In this document: in pieces, positions 15,692 through 23,008 of the stretch
How positions within the stretch are numbered: the first letter of the stretch is position 1
How the letters are laid out: each line of letters begins with the position of its first letter
Assembly (NCBI RefSeq): GCF_029894125.1
Contig: NZ_JARXYZ010000043.1
Span: 1-64,000, forward strand
Direction of reading: 5' to 3'
From: Kitasatospora sp. MAA19
GTDB lineage: Bacteria; Actinomycetota; Actinomycetes; Streptomycetales; Streptomycetaceae
Length of the DNA: 64,000 nucleotides
Notes under the pieces: generated by a model
What the model was told of the DNA's origin: nothing
Database searches by the model: none
What the model saw: the letters and a program-made list of their open reading frames with translations, nothing else
Made by a program: the position numbers and the translations under genes

Positions 15692-16831
15692 CTAGTGGTT
15701 GGAGGCGATGATGACGACCAGGATCACGACGAAGGCGAGCACCCAGATCCACTTGGTGGACGAGCCGGTCGCGTCCTTCTGCTTCTCCTCGACCGTGCTG
15801 ATGCGGGTGACGGTGGGGGACTCCGGGATCGCGTGCGGCGCGGGCTGCGGACGCAGCACCGGAGCCTGTACCGGAGGCAGTTGGGGCAGCGGAGTGCGTG
15901 TCGGACGCGGCACGGCCCTGAGGTAGGGCCCGTTGTTCAGCGCCTGGTTCAACTGGGCGGCCGCGGGCCGTCGTTCCCGGTCGGTCGCGAGCAGCATGTC
16001 CAGCAGGACCTCGGAGACGGCGGGCTGGTTCGGCCAGGGGGACGCGGCGACGCCGTGGAAGGTGCTCGCGTCGCGCCGGCCGGTCAGGCACTTGGCGACG
16101 AGCAGGGCGAGTCGGTAGCGGTCGGTGTACTGGTCCGCGTCGGAGCCCGGCGGCGTGAGCGGGTCGGCCCAGTTCGGCTGGTGGATGTCGGGCATCTTCT
16201 TCGGCTGGCAGCCGTCGACGTCGATCAGGTAGACGGAGCGCTGCTCCGGGCTCCAGAAGGCGTTGGAGAACGACCAGTCCGAGTAGACCAGGCCCAGGCC
16301 TTCCAGGATCGCGGCGAGCTCCGTCAGTTGGCGGCAGGCCGTCAGTCGGCCCTCGAAGCCGGGGCGCGGCAGGCCGACGCCCCGGATCGACTCGTCGGAC
16401 TTCGCCAGCCAGTCGATCTCCAGGAACCGGCGCTCGCTGAACTTGCCGCGCCGCAGCTCGGAACGGTACTGCTCGGGCGCCATCGGGATCACGCACCCGA
16501 CGGCCGGGTTGCCGGGCTCGTGGATCCGGGCCGCGGGCCAGCACGTCCCGGCGTACAGGGTCGCCCGCTCCGTCTCCGGCAGCGTGTCCGGAGCCGAGAT
16601 CAGCAGGTCGATCCGGTGGCCGTCCTCCTGGTGCAGGCCGGGCCGGTAGAGCTTGGCCAGCCAGCCCGGATGGTCCGTCAGCGGCCGTACGGCGACGGCC
16701 TGGCCGTTGTGTTCGGAGATCGGCTCGGCGAGCGGTCCGAGATCGGCGAGGCCCACGGTCCTCGGCAACGCCCAGCCCCGCGGGTCCACCGCCGGGGCGC
16801 CGCCGCCGGCGACGGGATCGGAGTCGGTCAT
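15692..16831 (-). CDS. Protein-kinase-fold protein of the TerY-P triad, tail-anchored
   Basis: A 379-residue divergent protein kinase. WLAKLYRP places the beta-3 Lys at K60; the catalytic loop is YSDWSFSNAF (residues 183-192, D185 and N190) instead of HRDxxxxN, and the metal-binding DFG equivalent is IDVDG (203-207). This matches the TerY-associated kinases rather than Hanks kinases. After the kinase core a Pro-rich linker (res. 290-345) leads to one C-terminal membrane helix, WIWVLAFVVILVVIIA, ending three residues before the stop, so the kinase domain faces the cytoplasm. The usual helix-hairpin-helix module of TerY-P kinases is not visible. The ATG overlaps the phosphatase stop (ATGA). Confidence 0.8.
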   Translation of the reverse strand: MTDSDPVAGGGAPAVDPRGWALPRTVGLADLGPLAEPISEHNGQAVAVRPLTDHPGWLAKLYRPGLHQEDGHRIDLLISAPDTLPETERATLYAGTCWPAARIHEPGNPAVGCVIPMAPEQYRSELRRGKFSERRFLEIDWLAKSDESIRGVGLPRPGFEGRLTACRQLTELAAILEGLGLVYSDWSFSNAFWSPEQRSVYLIDVDGCQPKKMPDIHQPNWADPLTPPGSDADQYTDRYRLALLVAKCLTGRRDASTFHGVAASPWPNQPAVSEVLLDMLLATDRERRPAAAQLNQALNNGPYLRAVPRPTRTPLPQLPPVQAPVLRPQPAPHAIPESPTVTRISTVEEKQKDATGSSTKWIWVLAFVVILVVIIASNH

Positions 16832-18030
16832 GTCCCGCTGCCGTTCCACACCACGACGGCGGTGCGGTCGTCGAGGCACTGCGGTGCGTCGAAGCCGACG
16901 TCGGCGGTGAACCGGGTGGCCGGGACCGGCGCGCGCCAGGCGTTGGCGAAGTACTCGTTGACGTTGCCCGCCGGGTCCGCCCACGCGTCGCCGATCCCGT
17001 CCGTGACCAGGGCGAGGGCGGCACCGGCCGCCAGGGTGACGTAACCGTCCACGGCCAGGTGCGGCGTGTCCGGCAGTCGGCCGGCGACCTCGTTCGAGAC
17101 CACCGCGGCCGCGCGGTCCTTGGCTTCGCCGGCGGAGAACTGCCACAGCGGAACGCGCGGGTCGAGGGTCCAGGCCGAACTGTCACCGAGCCACCCGACC
17201 CATGCCCGCGCCACGCCGTTCACGTCCGGCTCGGCGATCACCGCGGTGATCAGCACGGTGGCCAGGTGCGAGGTGCCGACGCCGCGTCCGGCCGCGTGCG
17301 CGGCGATCGCTTCCGCGATCCGCCCGTACAGCGCCTTGACGTCGAGCCGGTCGAAGCCGACCGTCTCGATCTGCTCGCGCAGCAGGGTGACGGCCTGGCT
17401 GGAGGCCGCGGTGGCCCCGACGTCGGACCAGGCCGCGCTGGACAGGCCGTCGGCCACGGCCACGATCGCGTACCGGCTGTCCGGGCTCCGCCCGATCCGG
17501 TAGGAGTCCTGTCGCGGCTCGGCGGGCTGGCCGCAGCGGTGGCCGGGCCCGACGACGGAGGCGGCCCGGATGGTGAGGGCACCGACCGTGGCTTCGTCGG
17601 CGGCGATGCCGTTCTGCACCGTGCGCTCCGGCAGCAGCCAGGGGTAGCCCTGTGCCCGCGCGCCTTCGCCGAAGCGGGGCACGCTCAGGTCGGTCGGCCT
17701 CTCGCGCAGGAACGGCCGGGGCCTGCCGGGCTGGGCCGTCGGCACCGCCGGTGCCGCGACAAAGCGGCAGACCGGCACCGTCGCGTCGGGCCGGGGCTCC
17801 CGTTCGGGCCGGTCCCGCTGCCGGGCGGGCGTCGCGGCGGCCTCGGACCCCAGTGCGGCCGCCGCGCCGACGACACCCACCGCCGCGAGGGCGAACGCGT
17901 CCACCAGCCAGCCGTAGTGCCGGTGCGGCGTGCCGACCTCGGCGAAGGCCCCGATGGCGACGGCTGCGAGCAGCCCCGCCCGCACCCAGCCGTCCGCCAG
18001 GCCGTCCCGCCGGCCGTCGCCCCCGCTCAC
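16828..18030 (-). CDS. PP2C-type protein phosphatase with N-terminal membrane hairpin
   Basis: A 400-residue PPM phosphatase. Two hydrophobic helices at about residues 15-35 and 39-62 anchor it; after a basic Pro-rich linker the catalytic domain runs from about residue 145. Metal-binding and core motifs are VAVADGLSSAAWSDVGA, WVGWLGDSSAW, LALVTDGIGDAW and DDRTAVVVW, so the Asp residues for the Mn/Mg pair are in place. It would remove phosphate from targets of the adjacent kinase. GTG 18030 overlaps the previous stop (GTGA), so it is translationally coupled to the small helical protein and then to the kinase. Confidence 0.87.
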   Translation of the reverse strand: MSGGDGRRDGLADGWVRAGLLAAVAIGAFAEVGTPHRHYGWLVDAFALAAVGVVGAAAALGSEAAATPARQRDRPEREPRPDATVPVCRFVAAPAVPTAQPGRPRPFLRERPTDLSVPRFGEGARAQGYPWLLPERTVQNGIAADEATVGALTIRAASVVGPGHRCGQPAEPRQDSYRIGRSPDSRYAIVAVADGLSSAAWSDVGATAASSQAVTLLREQIETVGFDRLDVKALYGRIAEAIAAHAAGRGVGTSHLATVLITAVIAEPDVNGVARAWVGWLGDSSAWTLDPRVPLWQFSAGEAKDRAAAVVSNEVAGRLPDTPHLAVDGYVTLAAGAALALVTDGIGDAWADPAGNVNEYFANAWRAPVPATRFTADVGFDAPQCLDDRTAVVVWNGSGT

Positions 18031-18443
18031 GGCCGTTCCTCACGATCGCGGGACCTCGGCCCGGAGGCGAAGTGCTGGTCACCGTGCTGCACCGCGAACA
18101 CCTCACCGGAACCGGTGGCGGAGTTGACCTGGACCACGACCTCCGGCCGTTGCGCGGTCCGCAGCGTCGCCAGAGCTATGACGTCCTGGGCGAGAGCCGG
18201 GTTCCGGTCGAGCAACTGGAACAGGGCCTCGGTCCAGAAGTCCACGGCCGCGGCGTCGACCGCTCCCCTCGTGGCGGTCGACCCCCGCTCCAGCGCGACG
18301 GACAGTTCCCTGCGGCGACTGCCGTGGGCCCGGGCGATGACGCCGCTCATCAGTCGCTTCGCCTCGTTCCACAGATCGGTGCCCATCGCGGACACCAGAG
18401 CGGTGGCTCCGCTCGCGGCCAGCTCGGCGAGTTCCTGGTTCAT
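18027..18443 (-). CDS. Small helical protein with C-terminal VFAVxxGDQH motif (138 aa)
   Basis: The first 40 residues (ELAELAASGATALVSAMGTD, then LWNEAKRLMSGVIARA) form an amphipathic helical segment of a type common in actinobacterial signalling operons; a middle helical domain follows (res. 45-95), and the tail carries GEVFAVQHGDQHFASG at residues 113-128. The same VFAVxxGDQH tail ends the next protein upstream and occurs in the 84-aa protein at 22754. I infer an effector or scaffold that is recruited through the tail; no enzymatic motif is visible. ATG 18443 lies seven bases after the stop of the cyclase-like gene, with GGAG ahead. Confidence 0.7.
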   Translation of the reverse strand: MNQELAELAASGATALVSAMGTDLWNEAKRLMSGVIARAHGSRRRELSVALERGSTATRGAVDAAAVDFWTEALFQLLDRNPALAQDVIALATLRTAQRPEVVVQVNSATGSGEVFAVQHGDQHFASGPRSRDREERP

Positions 18444-18450
18444 CGGCGCT

Positions 18451-19194
18451 TCAGCTCCGTTCGTTGTAGCGGATGTGCTGGTCACCTCGGCCGACGGCGA
18501 AGACCGTGCCGTTCCCCGTGGCTTGGACGAGTTGCTCCACGGTCCGCGGCTCGGCTTCCGCAGGCCGCTCGCGGGAGCCGGATTCCGGGCCGGGACCGCC
18601 GTGCGGCCCGACCGGGCTGCCCGGGTACCAGAGCCAGGCCCGTGCGGCGTACTCCTTGACCCGGACCTCGGCCGCCGTGAAGGCGCCGGCTTCGAGCCCC
18701 TCGTAGCCGTGCCCGACCGTCTCCTCGTAGTAGTGCTGCGAAAGCATCGCGGCCACCGGGGTGCCGTCCGGACCGGCCAGGGCCGCCTGCCGCAGCGGGG
18801 GCGAGTCGAGCAGCCGGGCGAGCGTCTCGAACGGGGTGCCGGAGACGGTGCCGTCCGGATCGAGCCGGACCTCCCCCGCGTGCGCGGCGGCCCGTACCCT
18901 CAGCCGGGTGTCCGGGCCGGCGTGCCGGTTGTGCTCGCGGATCCGCGAGCCCAGCTCCGGCAGCAGCGGGACCAGCAGTCCGGCCTTGGGCAACCCGGCC
19001 GGGGCGACGAGCCGGCAGCCGTCGCCGGTGTCCACGTACGCGAAGTCCCGCCGGTCCAGCTCCGCGACGCCGAGGGCGCCGAACAGCGCGGACCGCAGCA
19101 CACCGCGGATCTCCTGCAGCCGCTGCTGACCGCGGCCCGCGGAACCCGCGATGTCGCACGCCAGCAGAGCTCGGTACTCGTACCTCGGATTCAC
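18451..19194 (-). CDS. Class III nucleotide-cyclase-like protein with C-terminal VFAVxxGDQH motif
   Basis: A 247-residue protein with the cyclase homology fold in residues 5-190. Both metal-binding Asp positions look retained: LLACDIAGSAG (D14) and YVDTGDGCRLV (D55/D58). In the VNxAAR-like segment, PFETLARLLDS keeps the Arg but has Glu where the transition-state Asn should be, so it may be a degenerate cyclase, a binding domain, or an enzyme with altered chemistry. A linker leads to the C-terminal tag VFAVGRGDQHIRYN (231-244). It is the first gene of the leftward operon; GGAGGG sits just before the GTG at 19194. It is divergent from a Crp/Fnr-type regulator, which fits cyclic-nucleotide signalling. 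Confidence 0.72.
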   Translation of the reverse strand: MNPRYEYRALLACDIAGSAGRGQQRLQEIRGVLRSALFGALGVAELDRRDFAYVDTGDGCRLVAPAGLPKAGLLVPLLPELGSRIREHNRHAGPDTRLRVRAAAHAGEVRLDPDGTVSGTPFETLARLLDSPPLRQAALAGPDGTPVAAMLSQHYYEETVGHGYEGLEAGAFTAAEVRVKEYAARAWLWYPGSPVGPHGGPGPESGSRERPAEAEPRTVEQLVQATGNGTVFAVGRGDQHIRYNERS

Positions 19195-19331
19195 ATTCCC
19201 TCCGCGATCACGACGGGGGCCGGCAGTTCGAAGATCGATCTGCCGTCGGCACCGAATTCCCGGTGCCGACACGATGGTTAACGAGATCGTAGGGGAGGGG
19301 TCCTCGGGTGGACCGGCTACTAATACGGCTT

Positions 19332-19349
19332 GTCCGGCTTCGGCCGGAC
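19332..19349 (+). promoter_or_regulatory. UUCG-tetraloop hairpin in the leader of the Crp/Fnr gene
   Basis: GTCCGGC (19332-19338), TTCG, and GCCGGAC (19343-19349) form a perfect 7-bp stem capped by the very stable UUCG loop. It lies directly before the ribosome site AAGAGGAG and about 10 bases after a TACTAATAC sequence that resembles a -10 element. It may be the 5' cap of the mRNA, stabilising it or limiting ribosome access. Confidence 0.5.
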
Positions 19350-19367
19350 GAGGAAGAGGAGTGACCG

Positions 19368-20102
19368 ATGAGCAACACACGGATGCGCGGGGCCGGGGCC
19401 TACTGGCCGCCGACCGGGCTGCTCGGCCGGGTCGGCGAGGCCGATCGCCGAGTCCTGCTGGGGCTCGGCCACGGCGTGGTCTACCCGGCCGGTCAGATCA
19501 CCATCCACGAGGCCGACACCTCGGACTTCGCGCTGCTCCTGATCGGCGGCACGGTGAAGGTCACCGCGCACGCACAGGACGGTCGGGATGCGCTGCTGGC
19601 CGTTCGGATGGCCGGGGACCTCGTCGGGGAGCTCGCCGGGATCGACGGTCAGCCGCGCATCGGCACCGTGACCGCCTGCGGCCGGGTGCTGGCCCGCTAC
19701 ATCCTGCCCTCCGAACTGCTGGCGTGCACGAAGCAGCACCCCGCCATCGGGCTCGCACTCAACGCGAGCGTGGTGGCCAAGCTGCGCACGGCAACCGGCC
19801 GGATCGTCGACTTCACCGGTTGCGACGTGCTCGGGCGGCTGGCCAGGATCCTGCACCACCTTGCCGTCACCTACGGGCGCCCCGGCCGCACCGAAGCCCA
19901 TCTCCCGCTGTCGCAGCCGGAGATGGCCACGCTGGTCGGCGCCGCGGAGTCGTCGATCCACAAGGCCCTGCGGGCCTTGCGGGAGTCGGGCGCGGTCGTC
20001 ACGGGCTACCGCAGGATCACGATCCTCGACCTGGATCACCTCGCCCGGATCGCCGCCGCGGCCGAACCGGCCGGTTCACGGGCGATCTCACCAAACAGGT
20101 AA
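19368..20102 (+). CDS. Crp/Fnr-family transcriptional regulator
   Basis: A 244-residue protein with a cyclic-nucleotide-binding beta barrel (about 15-140) and a C-terminal winged helix (about 165-230). GDLVGELAGIDGQPRIGTVT is the phosphate-binding cassette: the Gly-Glu pair and the Arg that contacts the phosphate in CRP are present. The helix-turn-helix is LSQPEMATLVGAAESSIHKA followed by a wing. AGAGGAG precedes ATG 19368. It faces the cyclase-like gene across 173 bases, so it could sense the product of that protein and control both directions. No redox Cys cluster of FNR type is seen. Confidence 0.87.
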   Translation: MSNTRMRGAGAYWPPTGLLGRVGEADRRVLLGLGHGVVYPAGQITIHEADTSDFALLLIGGTVKVTAHAQDGRDALLAVRMAGDLVGELAGIDGQPRIGTVTACGRVLARYILPSELLACTKQHPAIGLALNASVVAKLRTATGRIVDFTGCDVLGRLARILHHLAVTYGRPGRTEAHLPLSQPEMATLVGAAESSIHKALRALRESGAVVTGYRRITILDLDHLARIAAAAEPAGSRAISPNR

Positions 20103-20183
20103 AAGCGCCGGGTTCCGACGACGGGTCGGCGCCAGCATGACCGAGTGCCGGGATCCGAGCGTTGGAGAGGACCGGAGAAACAG

Positions 20184-22721
20184 ATGCCAGAGAACAACGG
20201 TGCTCCGGGCGGTTCCGCGCGAATCCGGGCGGGCGACGTGTCCGGAACGATGATCGTCGGCAACCGGAACACCGTGACCAACCTGAACATCACCACCGGG
20301 AACGGCTCGGCCATCACCGTGAACGCGGGGCCTCCGCCGAACCCGGTCAAGCGTCAGCCGATCTCCCACCTGCCGCGTTCCGCCGCCGATCCGCTGATCG
20401 GCCGGGAGCGGGAGCTCCAGATACTGCAACAGGTCATCGGGGCACGGCAGTTGGTGCAGATCTGGGGCACTTCCGGGGTCGGCAAGAGTGCGCTGCTGCG
20501 CCACCTCGCCCGCACCTTGCCGCGCGGGCCCGAGGGCGCCGCCTACATCGAAGCCGGCGGACGGACGGCCGACGACCTCGCGCAGGCGATCTTCGACATC
20601 AGCTTCGACGCGCCGAACTACAAGCCGTCGCTGGAGGTGCTGAAGGAGCACCTGAAGACCCTGCGGCTGCGGATCTACCTGGACGACGCGGGACTCGACG
20701 AGAAGGACCTGCACCGGCTCTTCGACCTGGCCGAGCACTCCACGTTCGTCTTCACCTCGCAGCGCCGGTCGTCGGTCGCCGGCGTACACGCGATCCGACT
20801 CGACGGACTGACGGCCCCGGCAGGGGTGGTCCTGGTGCAGACGGTCCTGGCCCGCGCGCTGCAGCCCGACGAAGCGCGGACCGTGACGGCGCTGTGCGAC
20901 GCCCTGCACGGCAATCCGCTCCGACTGCGGCGCATCGCCCTGTCGGCCGCGACCGGCAAGGGCCTGCCGGGCATCGCCGATCTCCCCGCGCTGCTTCCCG
21001 CGCTGCTCAACAGGCTCCGGCCGGAGGAGCGCGACCTGCTGTACCTGCTCGGCTCGCTGTCTGGCGCCGAGTTGGCTGCACGGCAGCTCAACACCCTGCT
21101 CGGCCGCACGGACGCCGATGCGCTCGCCGACGGCCTGGTGCGGCACGGCCTGCTGGTCGCCTCGGAAACCGGCTACGGGTGTCCGCCGGACGTCGCCGAG
21201 TGCGTGCTCAAGAGCCGGATGACGCAGTTCCCCGCCGCGCAGCTCTGCCGGGCGCTCACCGCGTGGGTCGAGTCGCGGGAGACCACCCCGGACGAGGTCG
21301 CGGCCCACTTCCAGGCCCTGGACGTCGCGGTGCTGGGAGCGGAGCGGAGCGGACAGGCGCAGCTCGGCGTGGAGTTGGCCCGTGCCGCCTCGCCGAAACT
21401 GGCGCTCTCCCGGCAGTTCGACGCGTGGGGCAGCCTCCTCGGAGCCGGCTGGGCCGCCGCGAAGAGCGCGGGCGACCGCGCGGGCGAGGAGTTCTTCCTG
21501 GGGGAGGCGCGCACCCGCCGCAAGGCGATCGGCCGGGCGGCGCTGACGACGGCCCTGGTGCTGGAGGCGGGAGTGCTCTGGCAGGAACTCGCCGCTCTGC
21601 AAGCGCACTCGGTGGCCCACCAGGCCGCCACGACGGCGATCACCGCGGTGCCGCCGATCGCGCCTCTCGCGCCGGTCGTGCCGGTCACCCCGATGACGCC
21701 GATCGCCCCAGTTGCACCGGTCACGCCGGTCACGCCGGTCACGCCGGTCACGCCGACACCGACCGTGGCCACCCCGCCGACGGTCACTCATCCGGTGGTC
21801 AGCCCCCCAACGATCACCCAACCGGTCCCCGCCTCCGGTGCTCCGGCTCCCGTGCACCCGCCGGCTGCACCGAAGGTGATCGACTTGTCCCAGGCCGCCC
21901 AACAGCCCCCACCCACCGGCCACGTGGCCGGCGCGCACGCTCCCTCGCACGCAGTGCCGCAGAAGATCGACCTCTCGGGTGCGCACAGCTCCGCCACCCA
22001 CTCGACGCACGCCGCGAGCAGCACCACGACCACAACCAGTACAGGTCACACAGCGCTCGCCACCACCGGTGCCGCGGGCGCCAAGGGCGGAGCAGCCCTC
22101 GTCGTCGCCTGTGTGGTCGGCGCCTCAGCCGTACTCGGCGTGGGCGCCATGGTCTACGCCCAGAACCAGTCGGACCGGACCACAACGGCCAACGCCACCA
22201 ACCTGCCAGTCCCGACTCGGCCGATCCGCTCCCCCAACCCACCGGCCCCGGCCCCGCCGGTCTACACCCCCAAGCCGCCGGCCCCGGCCCCGTTGGTAAC
22301 GCCGGACCCCGTCGATCCCGTGTGCGCAACGGTGGTACCGGAATTGGGAAAAGAGACCCAGCAGTACAACGCCGACCTGGCCGCCGTTCACAGCGCCTTC
22401 GGCTCATACAACAACGCCGTAGCCGCGTACAACTCACGACGGACCTCCACCGTGCCCGACGACAGCACGATGAAATCCCGTATCGACATCATCCTCAAAG
22501 ACCTGCGCGCCAGCGAGTCCACGTTGCGGGGAGCCATCTCGCAAGCGCGGGACGGATCCGTGGTCTCCAACCTCAAGGGCATTCTGACCGCTCTCCAGCA
22601 GGACGAGAGCCAGTTCCGCTCGCTTCGGAACAATCCCAGTACCGGCTACAACACGGCCAGCCAGGCTTCGGCATACAACTCGGCCTGGCAGAGTCTGGTG
22701 ATCCACTGCACCGCCTGGTAA
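20184..22721 (+). CDS. Membrane-anchored STAND NTPase with N-terminal GDVSGT-IVG motif
   Basis: An 845-residue NLR-like ATPase. Order: N-terminal motif at residues 14-33 (RAGDVSGTMIVGNRNTVTN); NTPase with Walker A GTSGVGKS (95-102), Walker B RIYLDD (163-168), an FTSQR sensor and GNPLRLRRIAL corresponding to the GxP motif of NB-ARC proteins; winged-helix and helical domain to about 480; a Pro/Thr/Ala-rich linker containing PVTPVTPVTP repeats; one membrane helix (about 634-658, ALVVACVVGASAVLGVGAMV); and a C-terminal helical domain (about 710-845) expected outside the membrane. There are no TPR, LRR or WD repeats, so sensing may be done by the outer domain. The N-terminal motif recurs in the 84-aa protein downstream. 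GGAG precedes ATG 20184. Confidence 0.82.
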   Translation: MPENNGAPGGSARIRAGDVSGTMIVGNRNTVTNLNITTGNGSAITVNAGPPPNPVKRQPISHLPRSAADPLIGRERELQILQQVIGARQLVQIWGTSGVGKSALLRHLARTLPRGPEGAAYIEAGGRTADDLAQAIFDISFDAPNYKPSLEVLKEHLKTLRLRIYLDDAGLDEKDLHRLFDLAEHSTFVFTSQRRSSVAGVHAIRLDGLTAPAGVVLVQTVLARALQPDEARTVTALCDALHGNPLRLRRIALSAATGKGLPGIADLPALLPALLNRLRPEERDLLYLLGSLSGAELAARQLNTLLGRTDADALADGLVRHGLLVASETGYGCPPDVAECVLKSRMTQFPAAQLCRALTAWVESRETTPDEVAAHFQALDVAVLGAERSGQAQLGVELARAASPKLALSRQFDAWGSLLGAGWAAAKSAGDRAGEEFFLGEARTRRKAIGRAALTTALVLEAGVLWQELAALQAHSVAHQAATTAITAVPPIAPLAPVVPVTPMTPIAPVAPVTPVTPVTPVTPTPTVATPPTVTHPVVSPPTITQPVPASGAPAPVHPPAAPKVIDLSQAAQQPPPTGHVAGAHAPSHAVPQKIDLSGAHSSATHSTHAASSTTTTTSTGHTALATTGAAGAKGGAALVVACVVGASAVLGVGAMVYAQNQSDRTTTANATNLPVPTRPIRSPNPPAPAPPVYTPKPPAPAPLVTPDPVDPVCATVVPELGKETQQYNADLAAVHSAFGSYNNAVAAYNSRRTSTVPDDSTMKSRIDIILKDLRASESTLRGAISQARDGSVVSNLKGILTALQQDESQFRSLRNNPSTGYNTASQASAYNSAWQSLVIHCTAW
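21720..21755 (+). repeat. Four 9-base direct repeats inside the STAND gene
   Basis: The unit GTCACGCCG is repeated four times in frame and encodes Val-Thr-Pro repeats in the linker between the NTPase part and the membrane helix. A coding microrepeat that can change linker length by slippage without shifting the frame. Confidence 0.9.
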
Positions 22722-22753
22722 TCCGCCACAAGACCGACCAGGAAAGGCCGACC

Positions 22754-23008
22754 ATGCCTACGGAATCCACCCCCGGCGACATCCACGCCGGAGATGTCTC
22801 CGGCACCTTCATCGTGGGCGACAGCAACCACGTGACGAACACGACCACGCATCACCCCGAGCAGCCGCAGCCCCAACCGCGCCAGCAGAACTCGGCCGAG
22901 GACCAGGCAGCCGTCTTCGCCGTGGAACACGGCACCATGCACGTCACGTACAACCACAACGCCGAAGCCGCGCCCGAGACGGAGGCCCGAGAAACGCGTC
23001 AGCCCTGA
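22754..23008 (+). CDS. 84-aa two-motif linker protein (candidate signalling adaptor)
   Basis: The protein has two recognisable parts only. Residues 11-29, HAGDVSGTFIVGDSNHVTN, match the STAND N-terminus at 13 of 19 or more positions. Residues 54-67, VFAVEHGTMHVTYN, match the C-terminal tags of the cyclase-like protein (VFAVGRGDQHIRYN) and of the small helical protein. Between them is a polar Gln/Pro-rich linker and after them an acidic tail. There is no hydrophobic core, export signal or cofactor site. AGGAAAGG lies seven bases before ATG 22754, 32 bases after the STAND stop, so it is cotranscribed with the NTPase. I infer an adaptor joining the two partner groups by like-with-like motif assembly. 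Its end overlaps the convergent FHA gene by 10 bases. Confidence 0.75.
   Translation: MPTESTPGDIHAGDVSGTFIVGDSNHVTNTTTHHPEQPQPQPRQQNSAEDQAAVFAVEHGTMHVTYNHNAEAAPETEARETRQP

Noticed and set aside
15025..16831. A full tellurium-resistance (ter) operon
   Set aside because: Only the TerY-P triad part is present; no TerD-, TerC-, TerB- or TerZ-like sequence was found on either side.
21720..21755. Short direct repeats considered as a CRISPR array or origin iterons
   Set aside because: Units are 9 bases with no spacers and translate in frame to Val-Thr-Pro in the STAND linker.
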